Assembly (NCBI RefSeq): GCF_029870955.1
Contig: NZ_PGFQ01000005.1
Coordinates: forward strand, 124,001-188,000
Reading direction: 5' to 3'
Length of the DNA: 64,000 bases
Source: Sulfitobacter faviae
GTDB taxonomy: Bacteria; Pseudomonadota; Alphaproteobacteria; Rhodobacterales; Rhodobacteraceae
Part shown: positions 47,685 to 57,825 of the stretch, one piece after another
How the letters are laid out: every line of letters starts with the position of its first letter
How positions within the stretch are numbered: position 1 is the first letter of the stretch
Program-made: the position numbers and the translations under genes
Notes under the pieces: model-generated
What the model was told of the DNA's origin: nothing
Seen by the model: only the letters and a program-made list of their open reading frames with translations
Databases searched by the model: none

Positions 47685-48440
47685 CTAAATCAGCCACAGA
47701 GCGGCTATGAGAACAGCGCCTCCGCACCATTGCGCAAAGACGAAACGGCGGAACACCGGATCGTCCCGGAACGTCATTACACCTTCGCGCAAATAGGCCA
47801 TGAAGCTTGTGGCCGCTTTTGAAGGTGCTTTCTGCTCAGGCTCTCCCATTGCAGTGAAAATGAGGGACGAGAGCAACATCAGGAGCGCTGCAATCCCAAG
47901 CACCGCAGCATAGGAAATCGGAAAATCAAGCGTTCGCAGAAGCCTGTCCGCCACCACAGCTATAAGAAGTGCTACGAGGCCGCCGCCGAAAAAACGGACC
48001 GAGAGCATCCGGCTCCGGCGTTCCGACGAAACGGACCGCGCAACAATGTCATTGTAAGGAACGCCCACGATCCCGCTAAGGAAAGCGTAGAGAACCCAAA
48101 GCCCAAGGGTCGCAGCACCAAGCGCGGCATCACTCCAACCAGCGACCGCGCCGGTCCACAGAACGATTGCGAGCAGAGCAATAGCAGCGGTCCTTCCGAA
48201 CGCGCCCACGATGTAGAATGGCATTGAGGACGCACCGCGACCGGCGAGATAGCCGACGAAAAGTTGGGGCAGAAGCCAACCGAGCCGCAGAATTGTGGAA
48301 ACTGCGCCTGCGGCGATAGTGCTGCCTGTCAACTGAAAGACCAGCGCAGACATGACTGTTCCACTGTCCACCGCAGCCGAACCAGCCTGGAATGCAGTGC
48401 CTGCGCCTGCCACATGCCAGAAGCGGCGGCGGGGGGTCAT
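47685..48440 (-). pseudogene. MFS transporter truncated at the IS junction
   Basis: About 251 residues with seven or eight membrane segments (e.g. IAAGAVSTILRLGWLLPQLF and LLMLLSSLIFTAMG). The MFS fold needs about twelve, so the C-terminal third is missing. It ends AALWLI* beside the IS1182-like element. Its start overlaps the CcdA-like gene's stop. Substrate unknown. Confidence 0.7.
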
Positions 48441-49106
48441 GTCCCACTCCAATCCACAGGCTCAACAAACAATCCAAACCATATCGACCAGATACCGAGG
48501 CCAACAAAGATCACGCCCAGCAACCAGCGTCGAGGCCGCAGCCATACGGCAACCCGGTCGAGGGGGCGTGCAAGACCAGGGATAACGGAGAGCGGGATCA
48601 ACGGGAGCGACAGCGCAAGAGCGAAGACTGCCATCATCAAAAAAACCCATACTGGCTGATCCAATCGCTGTTGCCGTGCCCATAAGTCCAAAAAGGATCG
48701 GCGCAGCACAAGCTGGTATGTTCAGTCCGAACGCCAGCCCTTGAAGCATCGGGCTTGAGGCCATTTTCCAGCGATCCGGCGCGACCCCGATGCGGTGACG
48801 CATTGGTTTGTCCCAACCCGCAAGGATCGTTACCCCAAGGCCAAGATAGATCGCACCGAAAATGAGCCATGCGCCTGTCTGCAACCCGATAAGGCGCTGA
48901 CCAAGCACAACGATCATACCGCCAAACCCGCCCATGACGGCGAGCCTTGCCAAAAGAAAGATTAACGCTGCGCTGAGCCGCTGACCCATCGGTCGGGTCC
49001 TCTGACTTCCCAGAAACAGCATATGGGCACCGATTGTGCAGGGTTCGACAAAACCGAGCAAGCCGAGGCCAAATGCAAGCAGCAGCGTTTGATCAGTGAT
49101 GTCCAT
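48437..49106 (-). CDS. CcdA/DsbD-like membrane thiol-redox protein (one frameshift)
   Basis: About 222 residues after correcting the A-run at 48639-48645 by removing one base (or adding two). Six membrane helices, with Cys in GFVEPCTIGAHMLF and in GLNIPACAAPILFG. The pair would carry electrons across the membrane to periplasmic thiols. It precedes the truncated MFS gene. The palindrome CCCTCC/GGAGGG upstream (49149-49167) may be a metal-regulator site. Confidence 0.65.
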
Positions 49107-49736
49107 AAGTATCTTTTATTGCACTGAATATTTAGCGCTTATTCTGGACCCTCCGCCGACTGGAGGGATCTCAAGCTGGCGGAAATTGCTGTTGAGCGGT
49201 TTCTCCGCGTTCCAGTGTCATGCCCGCAGTTTGCTGTGAAATCGGCCAGCTGCAGCAGCTAAGTCCCTTGTCGATCCACCCGGATCAACAACAATCGTTC
49301 CGGAATGGACCAACAGAAGCACGCCGCGAATGGCGAGTTCTGTCAAGAACCAGTTCACGTCACGTTCTGACAATCCCAAGCATTCTGGTACCGTCACAAC
49401 GACCTTATCCCTTGATTTACCGACAGCAGCAGTTGCTCTCGTTGGATGAGATGCTTTCGAGGACGCGTAGTTTGCCCTTCAAACTGGTCACACCTAACCT
49501 GTTCAATTACCCCATGCAGCGAAATTTCTTGTCGCTGTCGTTTGGCGGACGGCCTACCTTGGGCGGAAAGGATATATCCCCACGTAGCGTCGGATTTCGA
49601 AAACTTTGGGTCCATTTAAGGTCTTCCTCCTCTTAATCGTTCTTAGAAGCGGGAGGACTAGATCACGATCCAGCTTGCCGATTGATTGGCTCCGGCTAAG
49701 CTCACCCCTCTCCGCGGAACCATCTTCTTATCTGAC
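49107..49736. other. Region with a dyad and a gene fragment
   Basis: Holds CCCTCC-N7-GGAGGG at 49149-49167 beside a TTGAG, a possible MerR-type operator for the CcdA-like gene. On the minus strand, ending at 49218, one frame reads VVTVPECLGLSERDVNWFLT and then IVVDPGGSTRDLAAAAGRF. This looks like a real but fragmentary coding end with no clear start. Family unknown. Confidence 0.35.
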
Positions 49737-49940
49737 CTAGTAGGCCAGATTCACAGAGCCAAACGCGACTATGCGCCGGCTTCGAACCTCGTGAGATTGA
49801 GGTCTCGGCCCTAGCTTGCTTGTCTCTTGCAGACGCTGCTGAAGCAGGACGTGCATCCGTTTCAGATCGCTTTCGCTCAGCTTGCCTTCGCCGACAAGGG
49901 CAATCATCTCGTCATGATCAGCCAGTGTCTTGGTTAACAT
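49737..49940 (-). CDS. Small helical protein after the CDF gene
   Basis: A 67-residue protein starting MLTKTLADHDEMIALVGEGK. It is charged, helical, without Cys or membrane segments. Its ATG overlaps the end of the cation transporter gene, so the two are co-transcribed. Family unknown. Confidence 0.5.
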   Translation of the reverse strand: MLTKTLADHDEMIALVGEGKLSESDLKRMHVLLQQRLQETSKLGPRPQSHEVRSRRIVAFGSVNLAY

Positions 49941-50871
49941 GGTTTTTCTCGTCTTCTTCCGGCTTGCCGTGACCGTAAAGGTCGGCGTTCTCATGGGCTC
50001 GGTCTTCGTGCTCAAATTCCAAACTCGAATGACCGATGCTAAAATCGTCCTTCAGACGGTCCTTGATTGCCGTCTTGATTTTTTCGATTTGACGCCAGCC
50101 GTCCGCTGTCAGCACGACGTGGCAGTCCAAAGCCGCTTCGTGCTCCTGCATCTGCCACAGATGCACGTGATGAACTTCCGCCACGCCATCCACACGCCGC
50201 ATCGCCTCAACGACGGCTTCATTATCGATGTCCGGCGGACTGCCGAGCATCAGCGTCCGAATCGGACCGCCGATCTCGGTGAAGGCGAGGTAAAGGATGT
50301 AGAGAGCGATGCCGATGGTGATCGCCGGGTCAACCCATCGCATGTCGTAGAGTAGGATAAGCGAGCCGCCGATGATGACCGCGACAGAGGCCAAAGCGTC
50401 CGATAGGTTGTGCAGGAAGAGCGCACGGATGTTCGCACTGCCCTTCTGCATCGAATAGGTGAGCACCGCCGTCAACGTGTCGACGACTAGTGCCACACCG
50501 CCTAGGATCACCACCGTCCAACCCTGTACCTCGGGCGGGTCGATCATGCGCATGCCACCCTCGTAGATCAGGTAGAAGCCGATCAGGATAAGGGTCGTGT
50601 AGTTGATGAGCGCTGCGACAATTTCTATCCGCCCATAGCCGAAGGTCATGCGCGCGTCCGCAGGCCGCCGCGCGATTTTCCGAGCGGCAAAGGCGATCAC
50701 CAACGATGCCATATCCGAGAAATTGTGCAGAGCATCCGCGATCAGTGCGAGGCTGCCGGATAGGATGCCGCCGACAATCTGCGCGACGGTCAGAAGACCG
50801 TTGGCCCAGATGGAGATGGAGACTCGACGGTCGCCGGACTCGGGGTCGATATGGGCGTGATCGTGGGCCAT
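49918..50871 (-). CDS. CDF-family cation efflux transporter (CzcD/ZitB-like)
   Basis: A 317-residue protein with six membrane helices. The metal sites are in HNFSDMASLVIAF (helix II) and HNLSDALASVAVIIGG (helix V), both HxxSD-type. The C-terminal cytoplasmic domain has HLWQMQEHEAALDCHVVL. The N-terminus MAHDHAHID and the tail HEDRAHENADLYGHG are His-rich. It exports Zn, Co or Cd in exchange for protons. A hairpin at 50900-50926 lies in its leader. Confidence 0.93.
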   Translation of the reverse strand: MAHDHAHIDPESGDRRVSISIWANGLLTVAQIVGGILSGSLALIADALHNFSDMASLVIAFAARKIARRPADARMTFGYGRIEIVAALINYTTLILIGFYLIYEGGMRMIDPPEVQGWTVVILGGVALVVDTLTAVLTYSMQKGSANIRALFLHNLSDALASVAVIIGGSLILLYDMRWVDPAITIGIALYILYLAFTEIGGPIRTLMLGSPPDIDNEAVVEAMRRVDGVAEVHHVHLWQMQEHEAALDCHVVLTADGWRQIEKIKTAIKDRLKDDFSIGHSSLEFEHEDRAHENADLYGHGKPEEDEKNHVNQDTG

Positions 50872-50899
50872 CAGGCAATTTCCTATCTGTTCGGCAGAT

Positions 50900-50926
50900 C
50901 AAAACGCGGTCAAGCGCCGCGTTTTG
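50900..50926 (-). promoter_or_regulatory. Perfect 10-bp hairpin in the leader of the CDF gene
   Basis: CAAAACGCGG and CCGCGTTTTG pair perfectly around seven bases, between the CBS gene stop and the CDF start. On the minus-strand transcript it could act as a terminator or attenuator for read-through from the CBS gene. Confidence 0.6.
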
Positions 50927-51004
50927 ACTTCCTTTCAACATGTGCAGCCAGACCGGACTTATTCGCAACAAGTTCGGTCACTCGGGATCCCATGCGCCAT
51001 TGGG

Positions 51005-51439
51005 TCAGCAGCAGCCAGAACTCTTCTCTGGCTGCGACACTTCCTGCACCAATTCGGCTGTTTCCGCGCCGTCGGCTTCCCGTGCCACGTCCGCTTGAGC
51101 CACGATCCCACAGCATTTGCCGCTTTCGTCTGTAACCACGCTGCGGCGCACCTGTTTTTCTTCCATCTTGCTGCAACAGCTTTTAACGTCCTCATCAGGT
51201 GAGACTGTCAGGAGGTCATCCGACATGACGTCAGAAACCGGCGTGTCGGCTGCCTTTCCCTCTGCGACGGCACCACAGCAGATGTCGCGGTCCGTAATGA
51301 TGCCGACCGGCTCACCGGCGTCATTGATCACGGGAATCGCGCCGACCGACTTTTCATCCATCAGCTTTGCGGCCTCCTGAATCGTAGTGTCGGTACTACA
51401 ACATGTTGGATTGCTGGTCATGATTTCGTGAACTTGCAT
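51005..51439 (-). CDS. CBS-domain protein with five Cys-Cys pairs
   Basis: A 144-residue protein with two CBS domains: MQVHEIMTSNPTCC, SVGAIPVINDAGEPVGIITD, then KQVRRSVVTDESGKCCGIVA. It contains CC pairs in TCCS, ICCG, SCCS, KCCG and the C-terminal GCC. CBS pairs usually bind nucleotides; the Cys pairs suggest metal or redox sensing. It has a MerR-style promoter and lies between two CDF genes. Confidence 0.8.
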   Translation of the reverse strand: MQVHEIMTSNPTCCSTDTTIQEAAKLMDEKSVGAIPVINDAGEPVGIITDRDICCGAVAEGKAADTPVSDVMSDDLLTVSPDEDVKSCCSKMEEKQVRRSVVTDESGKCCGIVAQADVAREADGAETAELVQEVSQPEKSSGCC

Positions 51440-51603
51440 GATCTTACTCCTTGTTTTGGTTACTAGCGTGGAAACCGAAAGACGGGTGTTCAAGTTCCTT
51501 TCATTGCGCTGAGCAGCGAGTTTCCGCGCAAGCGGTGCAGCAGCCACAATTTGGATTTTTCAATACTTGGAGTGCTGGTTTCTCGTCGGATCGCTTCCAA
51601 GGA

Positions 51604-51634
51604 AATGTAGTTGCTACGGTCACTGTAGCTTCAA
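51604..51634 (-). promoter_or_regulatory. MerR-type promoter of the CBS gene
   Basis: On the minus strand: -35 TTGAAG (51634-51629), a 19-base spacer with the dyad CTACAGTGACCGTAG, and -10 TACATT (51609-51604). The 19-bp spacer with a dyad between the boxes is the hallmark of promoters activated by MerR-family proteins. Confidence 0.7.
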
Positions 51635-51643
51635 GCCCCGATT

Positions 51644-52264
51644 TCAGGCGATGTCCTCACTTGCCTTACCGTCATCGTGCACCGCCTTGTGGTGTTCACC
51701 ATGTGCGTCTCTCAGGATTCCGACTCCACCCCAGGCCGCGATACCGGCGACGATCACGCCCACGACAAGGTCCGGCCAGTTAGTTCCGAGCCAGGCCACG
51801 ACCCCGCCTCCGACGACGATTCCGAGATTAGCCGCGAAGTCGTTCCAGCTGAACGTATTCGCCGCTCGGATGTTTACGTCCGGATCGCGAATCCGCGCCA
51901 ACAGCCAGACGCAAAGCGCGTTGATGGCCGCCGCTATCAGCGCCATGACAATCATGATTGTGCCAAGAGGATCCGATCCGTCGACGTAGCGGCGCCAGGC
52001 GTCATAAAGGATGCCAAGGGCGAAGAGGATCAGTAGGCCGCCCGAAACATTCGCCGCTCCGCGTTTCCACTTAGCGGAACGGGACAGCGCAAGGAGGCTA
52101 ATCGCGTAGACGAAACTGTCCGACAGGTTGTCGAGGCCATTGGCGATAAGCGCACTTGAATCGCCGAATGCACCCGATGCGAAGAAAGCGACTGCCAGCC
52201 CGATGTTGAGACCCAGGACGATCCAGAGTGTGCTTCTTTCCGATGCGTCCTGCCGCTGTACCAT
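51644..52264 (-). CDS. CDF-like cation transporter, short form
   Basis: A 206-residue membrane protein with the CDF-type segments ALIANGLDNLSDSFVYAISL and RAANTFSWNDFAANLGIVVG. It lacks the C-terminal cytoplasmic domain of full-length CDF proteins and ends in a His-rich tail (HGEHHKAVHDDG). It is likely a metal efflux protein; the substrate is not evident. It lies upstream of the CBS gene. Confidence 0.8.
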   Translation of the reverse strand: MVQRQDASERSTLWIVLGLNIGLAVAFFASGAFGDSSALIANGLDNLSDSFVYAISLLALSRSAKWKRGAANVSGGLLILFALGILYDAWRRYVDGSDPLGTIMIVMALIAAAINALCVWLLARIRDPDVNIRAANTFSWNDFAANLGIVVGGGVVAWLGTNWPDLVVGVIVAGIAAWGGVGILRDAHGEHHKAVHDDGKASEDIA

Positions 52265-52504
52265 TCGCGAAGTCCAAAAATACTAATTTCAGTTCAACAA
52301 GAACGCGCAAGCGGTTATTTGGTTCCCAATCTGCATCTAGGCGATGTCGCCGTTCCGCAACGACGGTTCAGGCTCCGCCTTTTGATGTGTTGTCACGAAA
52401 CGGAAGCTGGCATTGCAAGACCGTGACATCTGTACCTATTCCATTGGACTTGCGAACTACTGACGCTGTCGCACCCTAAGGGTCTTTGGAGCGCTCCGGC
52501 CACT

Positions 52505-53866
52505 TTACTTGCGCCTGCGCACGTGAGGTTGTTCAGCGTACCAGGCGGCAACTGCTGCAATTTGATTATCGCTCATGTTTTGCACGATTTCGGACATAAT
52601 GTGTGAATATACAGTGCCGCCCCGCTTCCTCTGTTGCCAAAGGCTGAGTTGCTCCGAAAGATACCATTCGGGCTGGCCCTCAAGATAGGGGTAATAGGGG
52701 TTATTTCCCCGCGCTAACCGGCCGTGGCAGCTTTGGCAGGCAGGAATTTTTAACGGTCTGACTCCCTCGACAGCGATGCGTCTTCCAAATTCGAGCAATC
52801 CTTCCCTTGGAGTGACGAGACCCGCGGGCGCTGCTGTCGGGGTCATGGGATTAGAAACATCATCTTCTCTTTCCAGGATTCCGGCTTCGTCCTGCCAGGA
52901 GGACAACGGCGGTACGAATGGTTCTGGACTTCTGGCAACGAGAGGGCTGTCCACGGCATTGCTATCGGTGGGAAGGTCAGTGGTTGCGCTTCGAAACTCC
53001 GCTCCGGAACCTGTGACTGTTGCCAGAGCCGGATTCGGTTGCTCCGAGAAATAGCGCGCAAGCGCTTCAAGCACCTTCGGTTCATAGCGGCTCGCGGGGA
53101 GCTCCATGAAGCCGCTTCGTCGCTTTCCGAGTGCGAACGCGCGCAGCGTGGCATATAGATACGGCGCGGGCTGACCGGCGATGGCAGGAAATGCGTTCTC
53201 CGCCTCTTCGTCTACTTGACCCAAGCCATCGCGTCCGTGGCAAAGGGCACAATCCGCGAGCGCGTTTTCAACAACGCCGTCTGGTGCAGCGGCGGATTCG
53301 GCGCCTTGCGCGAAATCAATGCCCGTCGGCTCACCGCGCAAGGCCAACTCGGCGTACTGGCCTAGCGTCATGCCGGGAAGTGCCCGCAAGAAGGCGACCT
53401 GTGCCCAGACCTCATCGTCGCGATCTTGCGTTGGCCAAGCAGGCATGCCCGAATACTTTATCCCGTACTTGACGATCCAGAACAACTCCTCGTCGCTCCA
53501 TTCAGAGACTTTTTCCTCGAGACGAGGCGGGCTCGGAGTCATCGCCTGAACTACTGGAGATTGCGGGACACCTGGGGCGCCGTGACATATGGAGCAGGCC
53601 GTCGCATAGTGGGCGGCCGAGCGAAGAACCAATGTGGGGTCATCGAGGTCGAGACCCTCCGGCTTTGAGACAAGCAACGACTGGCTCTCGACCGCATTCT
53701 CCATTGTCCAGCCGAGAAACCAGCGCGTCACGCTCCAGTGGCCGGATGAGGCGGCGATCGAAACCAGTCCCGACCAACTGATCAGGAGCGCCCCGCGATG
53801 CCGAGGCCAACGATTCCGGCCATCCATTTCCAGGTCAGAACGAGCTTTAGCCGCATGAAGCTGCAT
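52505..53866 (-). CDS. Triheme c-type cytochrome
   Basis: About 453 residues, or 440 from a later ATG at 53827. Three heme sites: CSICH, CALCH and CQSCH. One N-terminal membrane anchor region is followed by cytochrome c domains with Met ligands such as YSGMPAW. It would donate electrons to the caa3 oxidase encoded upstream. It is the last gene of the oxidase operon, 36 bases after the small membrane protein gene. Confidence 0.85.
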   Translation of the reverse strand: MQLHAAKARSDLEMDGRNRWPRHRGALLISWSGLVSIAASSGHWSVTRWFLGWTMENAVESQSLLVSKPEGLDLDDPTLVLRSAAHYATACSICHGAPGVPQSPVVQAMTPSPPRLEEKVSEWSDEELFWIVKYGIKYSGMPAWPTQDRDDEVWAQVAFLRALPGMTLGQYAELALRGEPTGIDFAQGAESAAAPDGVVENALADCALCHGRDGLGQVDEEAENAFPAIAGQPAPYLYATLRAFALGKRRSGFMELPASRYEPKVLEALARYFSEQPNPALATVTGSGAEFRSATTDLPTDSNAVDSPLVARSPEPFVPPLSSWQDEAGILEREDDVSNPMTPTAAPAGLVTPREGLLEFGRRIAVEGVRPLKIPACQSCHGRLARGNNPYYPYLEGQPEWYLSEQLSLWQQRKRGGTVYSHIMSEIVQNMSDNQIAAVAAWYAEQPHVRRRK

Positions 53867-53902
53867 CCCAACTGTGCGATAATGAGCGATAAGGTCTGCA
53901 GT

Positions 53903-54280
53903 TCATCTACAGTCTCCAATGACCAGAATGGGCATGGTTTCGAAGACTACCGCAGCGAATGAAAGTCCGGCCAAAAGCAGCGTGGAGAATTCGAGAAAGC
54001 TTTCACGCCCTTCCGGCGTGTCTTGGTCATTCCGGAAACCCCCGCCTCCGGTTAGCCATTCGTGCCATGCGCGGCGAATTACGAGTGCAATCAGGCAAAG
54101 CGAGACGAGCGTCACGAAACCGATAGCAACGCGTGTGCTTCCGATCGATTCGAAAATATCGGCATTTGGGGCACACCGAAAGGCTGCGAGAAAGTAGCTG
54201 AAGAGAAAGTGAATTCCCCAAATCACTGGTGCTGCGATCAGTGTCCAAAGATTGTCCTTTGTTCTGCCAAATATCTGCAT
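53903..54280 (-). CDS. Small membrane protein of the caa3 operon
   Basis: About 125 residues starting MQIFGRTKDNLWTLIAAPVI with three membrane helices (WGIHFLFSYFLAAF, VAIGFVTLVSLCLIALVI, FSTLLLAGLSFAAVVF). It sits eight bases after the Cox I–III gene. Its place suggests an oxidase subunit IV-like or assembly role. A longer overlapping frame is a shadow of the Cox gene. Confidence 0.7.
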   Translation of the reverse strand: MQIFGRTKDNLWTLIAAPVIWGIHFLFSYFLAAFRCAPNADIFESIGSTRVAIGFVTLVSLCLIALVIRRAWHEWLTGGGGFRNDQDTPEGRESFLEFSTLLLAGLSFAAVVFETMPILVIGDCR

Positions 54281-54288
54281 GGCCGATC

Positions 54289-56834
54289 TCACATCAACAT
54301 CGGAAAATACGCGAGCGTCGCCACAGTGACCAGAGCGGTACCTCCGGCAAAATGCCAATATAGCGCCACGTTCGAGATATCGATATCGTATTCGGGGGTC
54401 ATCCGGTCGGCATAGGAACGAGCCAAGCAGTAGCCGAGCATCAGGCCGCCCACCCCACCGTGGACGGCTGTCCAGATTGCTAACACCCAAACAGTCGCCG
54501 GATAGACGTGGGCGGACGGGTCGAGGCCGTTGGTGAACGGTCCCCAAAGCAGTGTCGCGCTGGCAGCGAGCGAGGCCACGCTGCCGGCAGCCATTAGGCC
54601 ACGTGCCGGTCCGACCCGTCCAGCGCGGTTCAATATCCGTGCGAAGAGGGCTGCCGTCCAAGCGCTCGCGAACAGCAGGAGTGCGATGCTTGGCCAGAAC
54701 ACACCAGGTCCGACCGCTGTCGGTGGTGGAAAATCGGCATGGATAGTGAAGAAGTAGAAGTATCCGAAGATCAGGCCGACGAAGGCCGTGGCGTCGCCCG
54801 TCATGGTGATAAACATCGCCCACCAGCCAATCGAATCCGGACCCGACTTGTAGAGTGGCAGTTTCAGGCCGAGGCCGACATCCTTTTCGGCTTTCTCAGG
54901 AATCTGGGCGGTGCCGCGCCAGAGCCAAATAATAATAGACGCGATGGACAGGACCATCGCGGTAATGGTGAGGGTCCACCAGTGGAACGTGGCGAAGATG
55001 AACACTGCGCCGGTCATGATGGCTGCGATCATCGGCATGAAGCTGGGGCCAGGTACGCGTAGGCAATGCAATGGTTTGCCGTCGAGAACTGTTGTGACCA
55101 AAGTCTCGCGCTTCATCTCCTCGGCGTCGGGCAGGTAGAACCGGCCCTTGTCGACATCGTCGACGAAGTTCGGCTGTTCCCAGAGGGGATAGCGAGAAGA
55201 GATTATCGGCACCGAGCGCACACCCCAACTCTCTGAGGGCATTCTTGCCAGCCACTCCAGCGTGCCGGCGGTCCACGGATTTCGCTTGGCGTATGGCTCC
55301 CTGCTGCGGGGCCGAATCACGTCCCAGACGATCACCAACACACCGGAGGCGAACACGAAGGCGCCGACCGAGGAGACCAGATTTGATATGCCAACGCCAA
55401 GTGCCTCCGGGTAGGTCCAGACGCGGCGTGGCATTCCCATTAGTCCAGCCCAGTGCATCGGCAAGAATGCGACATTGAAGCCCACGAACATCAGCCAGAA
55501 CGCGATCCGGCCCAGCCGATCCGATAGCTTCCGCGCGCCGATGATCGGCCAGTAATAGTAAACTCCGGCCATCAAGGGGAACAGCATCCCCCGATCAGCA
55601 CATAGTGCAGGTGAGCAACCACGAAGTAGGTGTCGTGGGCCTGCCAATCAAAAGGCGCCAACGCCACCATGACGCCAGTCAACCCACCGATGACAAAGGT
55701 GGCGAGCGCTCCCGCGACAAAGAGCATCGGAACGGAAAAGATCACGCGGCCGGTCAGGAGCGTTGCCAAAAACACAAAAATCTGCACACCGGTCGGAATC
55801 GCAACTGCCTCTGAGGCGGCTGAGAAGAAACCGAGCGAGATCGCAGGGAGGCCCGTGGTGTACATGTGGTGCACCCAGAGCCCGAAGGAGATGAAACCGG
55901 TGCCCACGGCCGCGAGCACGATCCACGAATAGCCGAGGATCGGACGCTGGGCGAAGGTCGGCACGATCATCGCAACCAGCGCGATTGCCGGGAGAAAGAC
56001 AATGTAGACCTCCGGATGGCCGAAGATCCAAAACAGGTGCTGCCAGAGGACAGGATCGCCGCCGCGGCTAGGGTCGAAAAATGGCCAATCGAACATCCGC
56101 TCGAGCTCAAAAAGGATGTCACCTGCGATCAGTGGCGGGAAAGCGAAGAGGATCATACCGGCAACGACGAGTACGTACCAGGCGTAGAGCGGCATCAGGT
56201 TTAGCCGCATGCCGGGCGGGCGGCATTTCAGCGTTCCCACGATCAATTCAACCGCCGCGGCAAGCGAGGCAATCTCGATGAACGACAGACCCAGCAGCCA
56301 GATGTCCGGGCCATAGCCCGGCGTGTACCGCTCGTCCGTAGTGAGTGGCGGGTACATGAACCAGCCTGCGTTCGGCGCGGCATCGAAGAAAATGGATCCT
56401 GCGACGAACACGCCGCCGATCATGAAACACCAGAATCCGAATGCCGACAGGCGAGGAAAGGGCAAATCACGAGCGCCAAGCATTTCAGGAAGCAGAATTA
56501 TGGCCACTGCCTCGAAGATCGGAACGGCGAAAAGAAACATCATCACCGTGCCGTGAAGGGTATAAACCTGATTGTAGAAGGTTGCCGTGAGAAAGTCGTT
56601 CTCTGGCACCGCGAGCTGCACCCGCATTGTCAGCGCCAATACTCCAGCGAATAACATGAACCCGAATGCCGCAGCCGTGTACCAGATACCGACCTCAGTG
56701 TTGTTCACCGCCGACCAGTAGCGCCAACCTTTTGGTGCAGCCCAGACCTTGCGGAGCCGCTCCTCCTGGCCGCGACGAACCTCCTCGTCCTCCTGATCCG
56801 GTCCATCTGCTGCGGTGTTCTCGCGTTCGGTCAT
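54289..56834 (-). CDS. Fused cytochrome c oxidase subunits I and III (one frameshift)
   Basis: Adding one base to the five C at 55588-55592 joins VLIGG to MLFPLMAGVYYYWP and gives about 848 residues. Subunit I features include LFWIFGHPEVYIVFLPAIAL with the CuB His, VGTGFISFGLWVHHMY and AHLHYVLIG. From about residue 600 the subunit III part follows (TFHWWTLTITAMVLSIASI and HGGVGGLMLGYCLAR). Such I–III fusions occur in caa3 oxidases. It overlaps the subunit II stop (ATGA). Confidence 0.9.
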
Positions 56835-57825
56835 TCCAGACTCCCTAGCCAAGCAGCAATTTGAGCGATCTCGTCTTTCGGCAGCATGCCAAAGGCCGGC
56901 ATCTCGATGCCTGGCTTGAAATGGTCCGGCGAGGCAACGAAGTCGGCGATATTCTCGACAGTGGTTGGAACAATGCCAGCTCCAATCGTACGTCGGCTGG
57001 CGAGGTGCGTAAGGTCGGGCCCTACTACCCCGTCGGGCGGTGTGCCCCGGATCGCATGGCAGGCTGCACATCCGTTCCGAATGAATAGATCGAGGCCCTC
57101 GCTCTCGGGCACTGCTGCAGGCTGGGCCTGCGCCCTCACATACTCCGTGAATTCGGTTTCAGGCACCACGACCACACGAAAACCCATTTGCGCGTGAGCC
57201 GTACCACAGAACTCCGCACAAGCACCGTTGAAGACGCCGACTTCTGTCGGTTCGAGGATGAGCCGATTCACCCGTCCGGGTATCGCGTCCATCTTGCCCG
57301 CAAGCGGCGGCACCCAAAACGAATGGATAACGTCCGGGCTGCCGAGGAGAATTTCCGTACGTTTCCCCAGCGGGATCCAGATCTCGTTGGCGCTAGGGAC
57401 CCCGCCTATCGGGAGGTTGCGCACCACGCCGGGTTCGCCCTCGACGCCGTAGGCGACGCGCCACCAGAATCGTTCACCCGAGACGGCGATGGTAGGGCCG
57501 TCACCGGGGGGCGCAGATCAGGCATCATCCTGAGCCCCCAGAACAGCAGCATCGCCAGCACGACGGTCGGAAAGACGCATCCTCCCCAGATGATGAGCCG
57601 TAGGCCGGCTTTTTCGCTGTGTTGTCCGGGCCGCGTCTTTGTAGCGTAGTAACCGATGGCGACAACGACAGCCCAGATCGCCACGGCGCCAATAAGCATT
57701 ACCCAAAAAAGTGTGAGAACCCGCGCAGCCTCAGCACCGGCCGCGTCGAACGCAGATTGAGGACCTTCGCAAGCGGAAAGTGCGAAGATCGCTGGAAATG
57801 TTCTGCTCGTTCGAAATTTCTTCAT
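56831..57825 (-). CDS. Cytochrome c oxidase subunit II with fused cytochrome c domain (one frameshift)
   Basis: Adding one base to the G-run at 57506-57511 gives about 331 residues. It starts MKKFRTSRTFPAIFALSAC with a lipoprotein-like leader, then two membrane helices and SGERFWWRVAYGVEGEPG. The CuA site is FNGACAEFCGTAHAQMGF, and the C-terminal heme motif GCAACHAIRG makes it the caa3 type. As written, the N-terminal frame ends at 57406. Confidence 0.88.

Noticed and set aside
53903..54823. 306-codon minus-strand frame extending into the Cox gene
   Set aside because: Only the last 125 codons are a real membrane protein; the rest is an alternative frame of the Cox I–III gene.
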